Below, piece by piece: positions 1-11,274 of a stretch of 64,000 bases of DNA. Positions within the stretch are counted from its first letter, which is position 1, and each line of letters begins with the position of its first letter. Made by a program: the position numbers and the translations under genes. Source of the DNA: Morchella semilibera (Eukaryota > Ascomycota > Pezizomycetes > Pezizales > Morchellaceae); the NCBI GenBank assembly GCA_009192285.1, contig CM018605.1, positions 768,767-832,766 on the forward strand, written 5' to 3'. Under the pieces are notes generated by a model. The model worked only from the letters and a program-made list of their open reading frames with translations. It had not been told where the DNA came from and did not search any database.

Positions 1-1110
1 CAGCATGGGTATTCGGTCCGCTAGGGTCCAATACATGTAGATTATAGAAAGGCACTGCGTAATAGTAGATATGCAAGAGATATAATGAGGCCAAGAGTAT
101 AAACATCAAGAGCCGCATAAATGCCCTCTTTTGTGTAGATACATACTTGGGTTTTCATTTACATACATACAAATCAGTCAATCATAAGCAAAAGGCAATC
201 TAGAGAACCCCCGAGAACACTCTAGGGGTAGGGGGTGAGTGGATTATGACATACACATACACATACTCATGGGATGTTTAAGTCATGAGTAGTATGTAAG
301 ACGGGCAGCGAACGTCCGCTAGCATTTTGTCATCTTGGAGGTTGAAGAATCGCATTGTTATTCGCCACGAGGTCAGCATGCATGGCATTGGGAACGAGGC
401 TTAGTTCGTTGGTTGCACGATTTATCGGGCAGATTTTATGCCCGAGCTAAGATCTCGCCAAAATCCGGAGCGATCCTTTAGATATAGCATTTTAGGTATC
501 CACGATAAAAATTTCCAGCTCGGCTCAAGAGCTGAAGAAGTTAATGATGATAGATTCGACTTTAAGCTGGATACCATCATATAGTGCTCGACATGGGGAT
601 TCGAGGAATCAAAAGACCCTTGGAGCTCACCTTCCTGAAGCAGGGGAAGAAGGTAAGGTAAGGTAGGTACATGTGTGTAGTCGTCAGGGTAATTGGTACG
701 GTAGTTGCCAACTCTCTCTCACATGACGGAACCCGTGATTTCAGTGATCAAAAGAGAGGGAGGTGGGATGGGAGAGGTTTTGTTTGGCAAGAGATCAGGT
801 TTTCTTTGTGCCCAATAAAAGATGTGAACACGTAGGCCCTGTTTTTGCTCCTACCATCTTCCATCGTCCTTCTCGAATAGGTCCCAACTTCACTGGGTTG
901 GACTTAATCGGAGCTTCATTTACCACTGCAATAAAGTAAGTAGCCCAGCCTGTGCGTATTGGTCCGCAGTGAACTGGTCCGTGCAAAACCCACACTGCTC
1001 CCGGAGTCCCCGACAGCTCCGGGCGCAAGAGAGCTTCCCTACATGTGCAAGCGCTGTGTAGAAGAAGCTCTGTAAAGTAGCTACCATCCCCTCCCTTTAC
1101 ACTCTTCTCC
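1..1110. other. Gene-free region upstream of the vezatin-like gene
   Basis: No coding region could be supported here. It holds one TACATGTA palindrome at 32-39 and, from about 650 to 1110, the presumed promoter and 5' leader of the gene that starts at 1111. A 105-codon open frame on the minus strand (795-1112) has no recognisable motif and overlaps the promoter, so it was not called. Confidence 0.6.
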
Positions 1111-3396
1111 ATGGAGTCCGTAGTATATGCAAACTCGCCATTGGCAGAGTATCTTGAAGGTGTGTATTTGTCTTGGTCCTAATTTGTTAACTATTGTCGA
1201 TTAGTCGCCCACAGCGGAAAGAAGTAAGGAAAGGGAACACAAGCTTATGGTTTTTCTCGCGTATGCGCGCGTTCGGCATTGCAGGAAACGGAGAAAATGC
1301 GGCCGATTGGGAAGTCGAGCCTCAACTATCGGATCCAACGGATGGCTTCAATAAACATCACCACTTCGCACCGCCATTGTCGGCACGAATCACAGCTAGG
1401 GGATTGAAGTTGGGCGTGGGAGAGCCCGGATGGGCGCGGAAGGCGAAGTTCTATGAGCTCTTCTCCGTAAGGATCCTTACCTTACGCATCTCTCTTCCAG
1501 ACAAGGTCCCAAACTGATTGTTGTCATTCGTCTTTTTTTTTTCTTTTTTTTTTTTTTTAGAAAGCAGTAGATTCTCGATTAAGCCGATCCGAGAACGCTC
1601 GGTTTCTGGAACGATTTCGTTATGTGATTGTGGCCTCGCAACTCCTGAATGAGCATGTCAATGTCTCCCATTACGACCGGAAATCTGGGGAGGTCGCCCT
1701 ACCCCTCGATGAAGACGCCGCCTCTCATATATTTACTTCCCAATATGCAAAGAGCCGGTACTGGGCTGGTAGTGGAGGGTTTGTTCTCGCAGTTTCATTA
1801 CTACTGGCATACGTTTTGAGAGGCGGGAATGGAGGTGGCGGAATAGGGAAATGGCGGGCAATTGCGGCGCTGTTGCTCTCCATAATGGTGGCCATATTCT
1901 TGTTCGCCCATGCAAGGCGGACCTGGTTGCGATCACTAAGGGTAAAGGCAATAGAGTTTGCGACAGTGTTTGTGCAGAACAGTCAGTCGTTCGACGTCCT
2001 TGCCTCGAACGCCGTAACACTGATCCAGGAGGTTGAATTGGTATCGAGAGGATATAGGCTGTGAGTCCTTAGTTGGGTCTTTATAAAAACTATCTTGGGG
2101 AAATTAGATCACTCGGGATCGGTTTTGTGGGTATATGAATGTTTACTGACGATTCCAATAGTAGCACCCCTCTCCCCCCCATCACTAGATTGGAGAGGGA
2201 TAGTCAGACGCGAAGATGTGCCCGGCTCCGGCGCTCAATTCTGTCCGCCCTTACACTGGGAATCCCGCCCCATATAGGGGCGTGCAAGTATCTCCGCAAT
2301 CTTACTCAGGAAGTGGATCTAGAAAAGTATTACGATATATACGATATCCAGAGAGAGGATGTGGGGAATATGGATGTAGGCATCAATAAAGACGATTTTG
2401 AGGATATGGAGAGCTTGAAGTCTTTGAAGAGCTTACTTCACTGGCTTCATACTATCCGACGGATACTTCTGTGTTGTTTTTTAGCAGTTGATGCTGACGG
2501 GGCCCACCCGGATTACAATAAATGGCGTATGGTGGTTGAGCAATTGCAGGCACTAGGAAACCTAATGGGTGAACTTGGGGCCGAGTTGAAGCGAATACTT
2601 AGCGAGGAGCAAGGTCCGTATAACAATTTCAATTTTGACTTGACTTGCAAGTAGCAACCTACATGTAAATCCACAACATATATTACACAATACATACGTA
2701 AATGTAATTACCCGCAAGCCAGCTGACACTTTTTTCGCAGAATTCATAATCCCTCCGACCCCTAAACTCGCTACCAACACTGTTGAAAACGAGCGCTACC
2801 GTGGCCAACTCCGTAAGCTTAACTCTCTCTCCCAGGCCCTCCGTGGTTTACAGGCCAAAATGCACGTACTACGTGAAGAATCCGACCGCAACTCCCGCGA
2901 CTCGCAAGACTTTAGCGAATTTGCCCCAGAGCTCATCGCACACTACGACTCGATCGGCTCAGATTTACATGCATTGGTCAGTGAGTGGGAGGACGGTCGT
3001 TCCTTCCTCGCCATGAATCTCGACCGTAACTCACCACACACGAAGTCCCCCGAGTCCCTCAGTGGTGCCACGTTAGTTGGCGAGACACCGAGAAACTCAA
3101 TGACCTTCAGCAAGGACACAGACATCCTGGGATTAGGACTATATGCGCCATCGTCAGCATCAGCAGAGGAAGAGAATGATGTTGAGGAGGTATATGAAGC
3201 TGTGTCGGCGCCGCGGCCAAGGAGCATGATGACGAGGGAGGAGAGGGTCCTGAAAGTGGCTGAAGAGAGGGCAAGGGCACTTGAGCAGAAGAAAAGGGTT
3301 GAGGCGGGGCTGGCACTGCAGAAGGAGCTTCAGTCAGTGCTAATCAAGAGGCCGCCAGCGAGAAAGAGGATTATGAGCCGTAATTTGAGTGCGTGA
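1111..3396 (+). CDS. Vezatin-like membrane protein (Inp2/myosin-binding family)
   Basis: Predicted 612-aa membrane protein in five exons: 1111-1159, 1285-1466, 1561-2060, 2162-2613 and 2741-3396 (sum 1839 nt, 613 codons with stop). The ATG at 1111 was chosen because the first exon reads MESVVYANSPLAEYLEG, the usual start of fungal vezatin-like proteins, and splices in frame to exon 2. Two adjacent hydrophobic segments lie near residues 146-166 and 174-193. They are followed by a basic RLERDSQTRRCARLRR stretch and a long helical C-terminal half with heptad-like charged segments. Vezatin/Inp2 family proteins tether myosin to membranes; yeast Inp2 does so on peroxisomes. That role here is inferred from the family. 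The third exon is preceded by a long T tract next to the acceptor at 1560. The exon structure is strongly supported by frame conservation; the functional name is less certain. Confidence 0.85.
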
Positions 3397-4428
3397 GGTA
3401 ATAATATTCTATTTTCATTTTTTATTTTCATTGTGTTTATTGTCTTTGATTTATGGGCTTGAGTTACTACTGTGTATTTTCGCCCAGTTGTTAAGTGCGC
3501 AAAGGGGTATTCTCAATATTGTGCAAGCTTACATAGTTCTATTTCCCCTTGGTGGGATTAATTACATGTAGTAGGTAATGACCAGAAACCCCAGTTCTAT
3601 ATTATATAAGCAACCATCACACTTTGGGCGATGGGGAGAAAAAAAAATACGTTTCTTTGCGTGCTGTGTATTTTATTTTAAGTTTTACTTTACTTATTGG
3701 CTAAATTACATGTATTTGATGAGAAACGATGCTCAAACTAGGAGGAGGACGTATGTAATGTAATAGACCATGTACTTAACTAGAAACACACCTCGAATTC
3801 TAAACACTTATCTGTGCATGGTTGTAAACATTGCAGAAATATCATTACCACCGATCCGATAGCTTCCGTGAAATATCGAAACAGACTGCATGGCATCGGC
3901 AGATCTAAGGAATGGTAATCCACCTTCCCCGTGACAAATACTTAGATAGTTGATCGTGACTCTGAAACCAAAACTAGGATCACTGCACGTTCGATAGGTG
4001 TATCTACATAACTATAGGTTGAGTTGGCTTAAAATAACGCACCCGGATGAGTAACAAAACACCATAGATTTATATAATCCGTTCAAAGCCGTATTCGCAA
4101 TTGCGACTAGGTGTCTAGTTAAAGCAATCTGTCACAGATTACAAGAGGAATGCTCGCCTAAACAAAAGATATTGGGCAATCATTCTCGAATAGACACTTC
4201 CTAGAGCCCCAACCAGAACGTACTGGGAAATATAACCCGGGGAAATGGATGATGGTACATGTGGATATCTGGAATGCAGCCCAGCCCAGCACAACCCAGC
4301 CCTGCTGCAGCCTTGAGTTTCTGCCCTGCCAGTATCACCCTTGTCTGCATGTCATTGCCCAACCCACCCCTTGAGATTCTCCTTTCTCAACACGAACACC
4401 ATCAACAACGTTAGAAAAGCACAAAACA
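3397..4428. other. Intergenic: 3' flank of vezatin-like gene and CWF19 promoter
   Basis: AT-rich spacer with two TACATGTA palindromes (near 3565 and 3709). Pyrimidine-rich CCCAGCCCAGC-type sequence at 4278-4330 lies about 100-150 bp ahead of the CWF19 start and is a plausible promoter element. No open frame with family features is visible. Confidence 0.5.
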
Positions 4429-6792
4429 ATGGGTTCTGAGAACAGGGAAAAGTCGCCGGCACCAGTGGAACGAGAAGAAGAGAGTCGGAGGGAAAGGTCA
4501 CGCGATAGAGATAGGGAGAGGTCCCACAGACACCACCGCAGCAGTCACCACCATCATCACCATCACGAGGGCAGGGATAGGGACAGACACCACAGAAGCT
4601 CGGGCAAAGACAAGGGCGAGAGCAAGGGAGATCGGGACCGAGACCGAGGCCGAGACCGAGATCGGGACCGAGACCGAGACCGGGACCGAGGCTCTGATCG
4701 CCACCATCGAAAGAAGCGCTCTCGTCACGAAAGCTCCCACGACGATGATCGACGGCGACGCCGAAAGTCACGAAAAGAGGACGATGAAGGCGGAAAAGCC
4801 GCACCTGCATCTGCAGTTAAGAGTGATGATGAGGACGCCGGTGAATGGGTAGAAGCAAAAGCGCCTGTAATTCCCACTGACACTACCGAGGCTCCTCCAC
4901 CCACAAACCCCGAGCCTGCTCTCAAGCGCGACACCTGGATGACCGAGCCGAGCGCCGACTTTATCGATTACACACAAAGAGGTGCACGAAAGGCCACACC
5001 ACCAAGGACCCTCGCAAAGCCAGATTATCGCCCAATCATCCACAAAAACGAGCTTAACCAGCAGCTAGTTGCTGGTAAATCCCTCGACGAGTATGCCGCC
5101 GACACCAATGACGAGCCATCCTATACCTTCGGCGACTCCGGGTCAAAATGGCGCATGACAAAACTCAAACGCGTCTATGAGGCTGCGGCCGAGGGAGGTA
5201 AGCCCCTCGAAGAGGTCGCGATAGAGAGATACGGCGATTTGAAGACATTTGATGAGGCGAGAGAGGAGGAGATGGAGCTGGGGAGGACAGACATGTACGG
5301 CACGGACCGGAGAGACGCGAAAACAAGGCCAACAGGAGAGCTGTATGCAGAACGACTCAAGAAGATGGCAGATGAGGACATGAAGCGGAGGGAAAGGGAA
5401 GGGCGGTACCAGGCTGACTATGGCCTTCCCAAGCTTGCAGTTTTGGAGACGGTAGCACCGCCGGCCAAGGTGTTGGATCAGACGGCGCTCAATCGGATGA
5501 AGGCGGCGTACATGAAGGCGCAAATTAGGGGCGACCCAAAGGCTATGGAGATGGAACAAGAGTATAATGATGCAGTTGCAGCGGCCGCAGAGGCAAGGAG
5601 CAATCTGAGTACAAACCAGTCGCAGCAGGTAGTGATTACGGCTATGGACTCCCGTCACATTGCTGGCCTGGAAGGACGCATGGGACGTGAGGTTGTTTCA
5701 GGGAAGAAGGGCAAAGTTTTGGCTAACGATGAAATGACACTCGACGATATGGTCCGTGAGGAGAAGCGGACACGCGGAGCTGTCGCCGGTGGTGAGGGTA
5801 TGCTCCTTGCTGAGCGCATCGCCAGAGATGCAAAGTTCGATGCAAGTTTCCTGCTCCATTCTCTGAAGGACCCCTACTGACAGAAGCAGGATAATCTCGA
5901 TTACCTCGACGAGAATGCGACCAAGTTGGCGAAACACGTACAGCGCAGCGAGCTCGATCTGAAAAACATGGCCATCAGCGAGTTCAAGCGCATGCAGCAG
6001 GTCCTCAATACATGTCCCCTGTGCGAGCAGGACGACAAGCCCCCAATCGCGCCAGTCGTAGCAACGGGCACCAGGGTATTCTTGACACTGCCGACAGAGC
6101 CAGAACTGAGCGCTGGGGGCGCCGTCATTGTCCCAATTCAGCACAGAGTCAACATGATGGAGTGTGACGACGACGAGTGGGAGGAAGTTCGGGTATGTCA
6201 CTACTATCTTCTAGCCAAGCCATCCAACTACCTTCATGAGAAGAAACTACAGCTAACTTTTCCGGCCCTACAGAACTTCATGAAGAGCTTAACTCGCATG
6301 TACAGCTCCCAAAACCGCTCCGTAATCTTCTACGAGAACGCCGCCTCCCCCCACCGCAAGCGCCACGCTGCCATTACTGCCGTCCCGCTGCCACTCGAGC
6401 TCGGCGAGACCGCCGCAGCTTACTTCAAGGAGGCCATCATGTCTGCAGACGAGGAATGGTCGCAGCACAAGAAGCTCATCGACACACTTTCGCGTGCTCG
6501 CAAAGAAGGGCTTGGTAAGCAGGCGTTCCGCCGCAGCTTTGTCAAGCAGATGCCGTACTTCCATGTGTGGCTCGAGATTGATGGTGGACTCGGCCATATC
6601 ATTGAGGATGAGAACCGGTGGCCGAAGGGTGATCTTTTTGCGAGAGAGGTCCTGGGAGGCATGTTGGATGTTGGGATGGAGGTTGTCAAGAGGCAGGGGA
6701 GGTGGAGGCGGGGTGGGGAAGGTGCGAGGGTGAAGGTGTTTAGAGAGGCGTGGGAGAAGTGGGATTGGACGAAGGTGTTGTATGATGCTTAG
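4429..6792 (+). CDS. cwf19: Pre-mRNA splicing factor Cwf19 (CwfJ family)
   Basis: Predicted 744-aa protein in three exons: 4429-5841, 5890-6192 and 6274-6792 (2235 nt, in frame). Cwf19/Drn1-like proteins associate with late spliceosomes and the lariat-intron complex in the nucleus. The first ~110 residues are an RS/RD-like region of Arg-Asp and Arg-Glu repeats with a His run (HHHHHHH). The middle carries the family motif around DEMTLDDMVREEKRTRG. The C-terminal half holds the two CwfJ domains: DNLDYLDENATKLAK, then the CPLC cysteine motif near residue 513, the HIT-like HRVNMMECDDDEWEE segment, and the FHVWLEIDGGLGHIIED region. Intron 2 (6193-6273) is GT-AG and 81 nt. Intron 1 is a 48-nt GC-AG intron that removes an in-frame TGA; see its own entry. 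The start at 4429 is the first ATG of the open frame. Confidence 0.93.
5842..5889 (+). other. 48-nt GC-AG intron with tandem acceptors in CWF19
   Basis: The first two coding blocks of CWF19 are in the same frame but separated by a TGA at 5878-5880. No GT donor within reach gives a frame-preserving intron. A GCAAGT donor at 5842, the classical GC-AG donor core, does: intron lengths of 42, 45 or 48 nt result from acceptors ending at 5883, 5886 and 5889 (CAG-AAG-CAG), all in frame. The 48-nt choice joins KFD to DNLDYLDENA, which best fits the family. A CTGAC branch-like sequence lies at 5876-5880. Which acceptor is used is inference. Confidence 0.75.
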
Positions 6793-8464
6793 TTATGAAG
6801 TCCATCTTGTAATAGTACATGTAGCGTGAAAAAATTTTGAGCCACTCGATAAAATGGGTGTGATGATAATGAGAACGAATTGAACCTCCTGATAATCTAG
6901 ATTTACTGCCACAAGAGAGATTGCGTAGGGTGGTTGTGGGGGCTAATTTTCCTGTCTGAATGATCATTGCCCCCATCATACCTAGGAGCACACTGGTTGT
7001 AGGTTCTACATGCAGACCGCGTATTATTATTAACCTTTCTGATGCTCCGGATAATACCATGAGTCAAGGCTATTGTCTGAATGAGGTTGTTAAGAGTCCA
7101 ACTTCTCCTGGTCAACTCTGTACAGACCCCGAGCGGAGGCCAAGCAGCTCCACCGACAACTTAATCACGTAATAGAAGCCCCATAACTAATTCATAGAAA
7201 CCTAAGGGGCTCAAAATGAAACCCAAACTAGAAAATAACTACAAATTACAAACAAAAATTTTCTTCATGCTTCAAGCTAATCTCAAAGACCAGACTGACA
7301 TACCGTTAAAGCAGGCTCTAGATTTGTCCCAGTAGAAATACCACCCTCCCAGGACGGCCCCCTCCAAGACATCAATTCGAATTTCGGAACGATAGTTGGT
7401 TAACCCAAGCATCAGCGCCTATATTTCCAAATTATGATGATGTGAATTACGTATATGAAAGGCCCGGCTGCGCTCCAGACAGCTTGTGATCAATAAGGAC
7501 ATCTTGAAGACCTACGAGAGCTTGGTATAAACTAACAGTTCCTAGAAGTTTGGGAGGGTATGGTATGGGGCTCATGAACCTGGGAAGTATCAGAAGTCGT
7601 ATACTTGAGAAGTTGCAAGAAATTTGGTCTCGCCTCGGCTCGTCTGGACTTACGCTCATGCCCATGCCCGGGCGCCCTAGGACTAATTTTTGGCGTCTCG
7701 GTCCCGGACATCAAAACAAGAGTACCTTTTGCCAGGTGAGCAGCCATAGTAGAACTTAGACGCCCTTTCCACAGGTAAATTGTTGTCACATTGACGATTG
7801 GATAATATTTGATCAGGTGGCAAACAGTACCTAGATATGAGCGACAGGTAATACGTGATGGAACGCCCTGAGGTACAAACACCAAATGTTGGTGGCGTTT
7901 TACCAAAACAGGCATCACTGTGTCCCATCACTTATTACCTAAGATTATGTGTATATATATATGTATGTATTTAGTGAGGGCATGCTGAGCTTGCCTGTAC
8001 GAGTGTCTTGGGGAAACCATAACCCAAACACGCTTGTGTTTGGAGGGCTGGAACGTATTGATTTGTGCGCACATGTGGCCCCCCGCAGTCTCACCACGAT
8101 GTCAAGGATCCCCCAGCTTCATGGCTGTCTGAGACCTGCCTTGAAGGTGCAGGGCCTGTCGTGGAATAAAGAGTCAGCTTATGGGCCCCTCGTACCCGTA
8201 ATCACCGAGAAATGAAAATTAAAGGCTACTCACTAGTTGGGGCTCGCGGGACTTAGTTCTACTGGTGGCGCTGAGGACGACGCTTTAATTTCTGACCAAG
8301 CCGGTTGGCCTGGTATCGGTTCTATCTTTACAGCGGCGGACACCCACTACGGATACATATCGCGGCCTTAGACAACTACTACCTACTACTAACCTTGCCT
8401 ATGTACATGTAGTTCTTTACGGCCGGTCTTACAGCAGTAGTTGGGTGAGTACTCTCTTGGCATT
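6793..8464. other. Gene-free region with an old dispersed repeat
   Basis: Downstream of CWF19 there is no supported gene. TACATGTA occurs near 6808 and 8405. The stretch at about 7660-7830 is a diverged copy of sequence at about 52690-52830: both contain TACCTTTTGCCA, then a block of matching bases and a shared GTCACATTGAC about 85 bp further on. This indicates remnants of one transposon family. Confidence 0.5.
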
Positions 8465-8984
8465 CGAGTGATATCCCATGATAGAACGCCAACCTAACCC
8501 CAAGCACAATCGCGTCAAACCCCCTCTCAGACGTACCATTGACATAAACCCGGACAAAAAAAATAACCCAACCAACTCTCACTATACGTACGCGGAGGAG
8601 AAACACCAGCGGGTTAGAAGGAAGCCACTGGTTTCGGACAACCACCCTTGTGGGGGAGCTGGCGGGGGGTGATCTACAAACCAGCTAGGCTTATATATCC
8701 TCCTACGCCCAGCCAGCACAAGGAAGAGGGGCGTAACGATAGGTCCATAAACTGTCCTATCACCGATACTGCTTGGGGGTAATAGCTGTAAGTGGCCGAT
8801 TGGATTGCGGGCCTAAGGTTTAGTATTGCGGTACCAGTCAGTGCCCATGGGGCGGTTTTACGGTTATATATATGGTGGGGGCTGGCTTCACCAGTGGGCA
8901 CAGTGCGACGGGGCGAACTGGACATCGTAGTAATCCAAATACAGTTGAAACTCTCTAAAGGGTACGTCGGGACCAGAGCTTGGT

Positions 8985-9290
8985 ACCCTTATAGGGCGCT
9001 TACCCTTATACTAAGAGTGATTTTGTATGAGGAAGGCCCAGAGGGCCGTGGACACATACTTGTATCTTTACAGTCGAATGTCCCTATAAGGGTACAAAAG
9101 TGGCACGTAGTCGTACCCTTATAGGGTGTGTACCCTTATAAACAGGGTGAAATTGTGTCTACGAAGGCTATTATAGCCCAAGAATTCCTATACCCTTATA
9201 AAGGCGGTTACCCTTATAAGAGGCGCCCTTATCGGGTGATTCAACTGTATAGGGCGATTGTTCTTATAGGGGGTGCCCTTATAGGGAGGT
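8985..9290. repeat. Cluster of CCCTTATA / TATAAGGG palindromic units
   Basis: Within 300 bp the octamer CCCTTATA occurs at least seven times, often extended to the palindromic TACCCTTATAGGG. Its complement also occurs (near 9084, CCCTATAAGGG), as do near-variants (CCCTTATCGGG). Spacing is irregular (about 15 to 110 bp), so this is not a simple tandem array. It looks like many nested short inverted repeats or transposon termini. Confidence 0.6.
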
Positions 9291-9372
9291 TCGGCTATAT
9301 GTCCGCCCTCCCGCCGCCTTGTTGTAGTTATAGCATTCTGTTCACTGCCCCGTATGACATTAGGGTGGTCGC

Positions 9373-9405
9373 CTAGGGTTGGGGGGTTGGGGGGTTGGGG
9401 GGATG
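9373..9405 (+). repeat. G-rich tract with quadruplex potential
   Basis: Repeated GGGGGGTT units (three in a row after an initial GGGTT) give four or more runs of at least three G. A similar GGGG-TT stretch lies at 11070-11103, inside EAF6 intron 1. Confidence 0.55.
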
Positions 9406-9641
9406 GGCCGTGGGATCACGATAAATCACTCGCCGCCGCCATACACAATCACTCGCCCGGCCCCAACACTCCCCGGTAAAGAGAGAAGGTAGAAGCTGTA
9501 ATGACATTCCTCCCCCATCTGGGGCCAGAAGAACAAGAGAAGAGTTGGGGTACCCGCCAGCTGTGGTATGTCGGCCGTGGCTCATGGCGGGGTGGGTGTT
9601 TATAAATGGCCAAGGGGAAGTATAGTAGCGTATACAACGGA

Positions 9642-9807
9642 ACCCCGATAGTAGCATACTCGATAGGAGCATATTCTCGATAGTAGCGTGTTGTTGGCCA
9701 ATATATCCCGAACGAATTGGCACAAGAAAATCTATTCTCGATACGGACATATTCTCGATAGTGACATAGGAATTTCCATGCCGGACCATATATGTCACTA
9801 TCGGGGT
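9642..9807. repeat. Short inverted-repeat element (MITE-like), about 166 bp
   Basis: The left end reads ACCCCGATAGTAGCATA and the right end is the inverse, TATGTCACTATCGGGGT. Inside, the sub-motif TATTCTCGATAG is repeated, with variants, three to four times. This is the architecture of a non-autonomous DNA transposon with sub-terminal repeats. No coding capacity and no clear target duplication are visible. Confidence 0.5.
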
Positions 9808-10566
9808 ACTTACATTGTATGAAGTCTCATTTCCCAGACCTAATTGGTTTGGGGTCAGAAAACCGGTAACGGGGTCTGGTGTGCTTGCCCGGGGGGGATT
9901 TGTACCGGTCCCTCCTTTTTTTTTTTTTTTTTTTTTTGCCCCGGTTCTATGGGTTCCCTATCGGAAAAGTCCGCCGCGGCGGGGCTATTTAGAAACCCTA
10001 ACTCCTCCAGAAGATTATTGCCCCAGACCCTACGGTGTTTCACGCGACCCGACTCCAAGGTTTATCCATCACCACTGTGCGGGCCGGGGACGGGGCCAGG
10101 AGTAGTTTATCTTCTATCCGTGCGGTATTTCTCAGCCATGAGATATCACTCGGTTGGATTGAGTTATGCAGTGCATGAGCGCGACCCACGCCATCATATT
10201 GTAGTGTATGCAGATGCTCTACAAATTTACAATAGAATGGAGCTTGCACCCTTATCAGGTGAATGGGTATACCATATATGGAAGACCGCTTAAACTACCA
10301 ACGCTTCGTCAACATGTTCTACGTATAATAACACTGATTACCTCTTGCTCAACGTCCCACACTCATCAATTACCGCCAGCAAACTACAGCACCAATATCG
10401 CACCTCAACCAACTCTCCAAATCAAAGAAAAAAGATGCTCAATAGGTAAATAAAACATACCTCCCAAACGCCCCAGAAATGCCAATAATACATATCTCAC
10501 CACCACTACTCAAGGGAATAAAAGGGGGGAAAAAGAAAGAAAGAAAGAAAAAACTGGGTATCACAC

Positions 10567-11274
10567 TCACGCCTGCCCCTGACCCGAGAACGATATGCGA
10601 ACCCTCTTATGCCCTGGCGTCTCGACCTCCGACGGGCTTTCCGACTCATCCTCCCCCTTTCTGCGCTTCTTCTTGTTCCGGCCCTGGGTGCTCAGCCTCG
10701 GCAGGTTCTCCGCCACCGTCGGCGTACTCGTGCTTGTCGCGGGCGTCGCGTCTTCCTGTTGCTGGAGCTTTATATCCCACCACCACCGTCAGTCGGGCCA
10801 ATCGGCCACAACCACAACACCATAGGGCAGCGAATAACATACCTTCGTGGCATACGTATACGACGATAACGAGAAGATGCGGTCCGCATCGCTGATGTTG
10901 GTCCTCCGTCGGGCAGCAGTGCCCTTGATGTAGTTGTCAAAGCCCTTGACGATGTTCCCGTTCTGCGTGTCCTCAAGATATGCGATCTCACACTTTGCAA
11001 TATTCTCCTCGTATTGGGCCTATATATATATATTTGAAAATCTTAGTTAATCACTCCGTCTGTCTAGGAAGGGTGGGGGAAGTGGGGGGGTTGGGGGGTT
11101 GGGAGAGAGAGTACATACAAGGTTCTTGTCGAGCACGCGTTTTCGCTGGATGAACTCGCGTAGCTCCTTACGGATCTTCTCATAATAGAGCATGGCCCCT
11201 TTTTCTGTTGTGCCAGGGACTGCGGAGGTAGGTGTAGATGCGGAGGTGGGGGTCTTGACGGGGGGTGCGGACAT
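10567..11274 (-). CDS. eaf6: Histone acetyltransferase complex subunit Eaf6
   Basis: Predicted 175-aa protein in three exons on the minus strand: 11274-11119, 11019-10843 and 10761-10567 (156+177+195 nt, all phase 0). Eaf6 is a small coiled-coil subunit of NuA4/NuA3-type acetyltransferase complexes in the nucleus. Exon 1 ends in the core YYEKIRKELREFIQRKRVLDKNL. Exon 2 continues AQYEENIAKCEIAYLEDTQNGNIVKGFDNYIKG, the family signature, and ISDADRIFSLSS. Exon 3 is a Thr/Ser-rich linker with a KKKRRK basic patch, ending KRVRISFSGQGQA. Intron 1 contains a G/C-rich tract (11070-11103). The gene is divergent from the BUB2-type gene, 844 bp between start codons. The family match and the frame-keeping splice model make the assignment firm. 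Confidence 0.92.

Larger units (their letters stand above)
8465..10152. repeat. Possible decayed transposon bounded by an inverted 17-bp motif
   Basis: The 17-bp motif CGAGTGATATCCCATGA lies at 8465-8481. Its near-perfect inverse (CGAGTGATATCTCATGG on the minus strand) lies at 10136-10152, pointing inward, as terminal inverted repeats would. No intact open frame and no clear target duplication are present. Because the same motif recurs singly elsewhere in the window, the pairing could be chance. Confidence 0.3.

Noticed and set aside
795-1112. 105-codon open frame on the minus strand upstream of the vezatin-like gene
   Set aside because: No motif, overlaps the start of a well-supported gene on the other strand, composition not coding-like.
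4498-4740. Open frames on the minus strand over the RD-repeat part of CWF19
   Set aside because: Mirror frames produced by Arg-Asp repeat codons of the real gene.
5878-5880. Nonsense mutation (pseudogene) in CWF19
   Set aside because: A GC-AG intron explains the stop, keeps frame and restores the family sequence; downstream exons are well preserved.
9844-10293. 149-codon plus-strand frame with a poly-Phe tract
   Set aside because: The length comes from a T run and low-complexity sequence; no family feature and no splice context.
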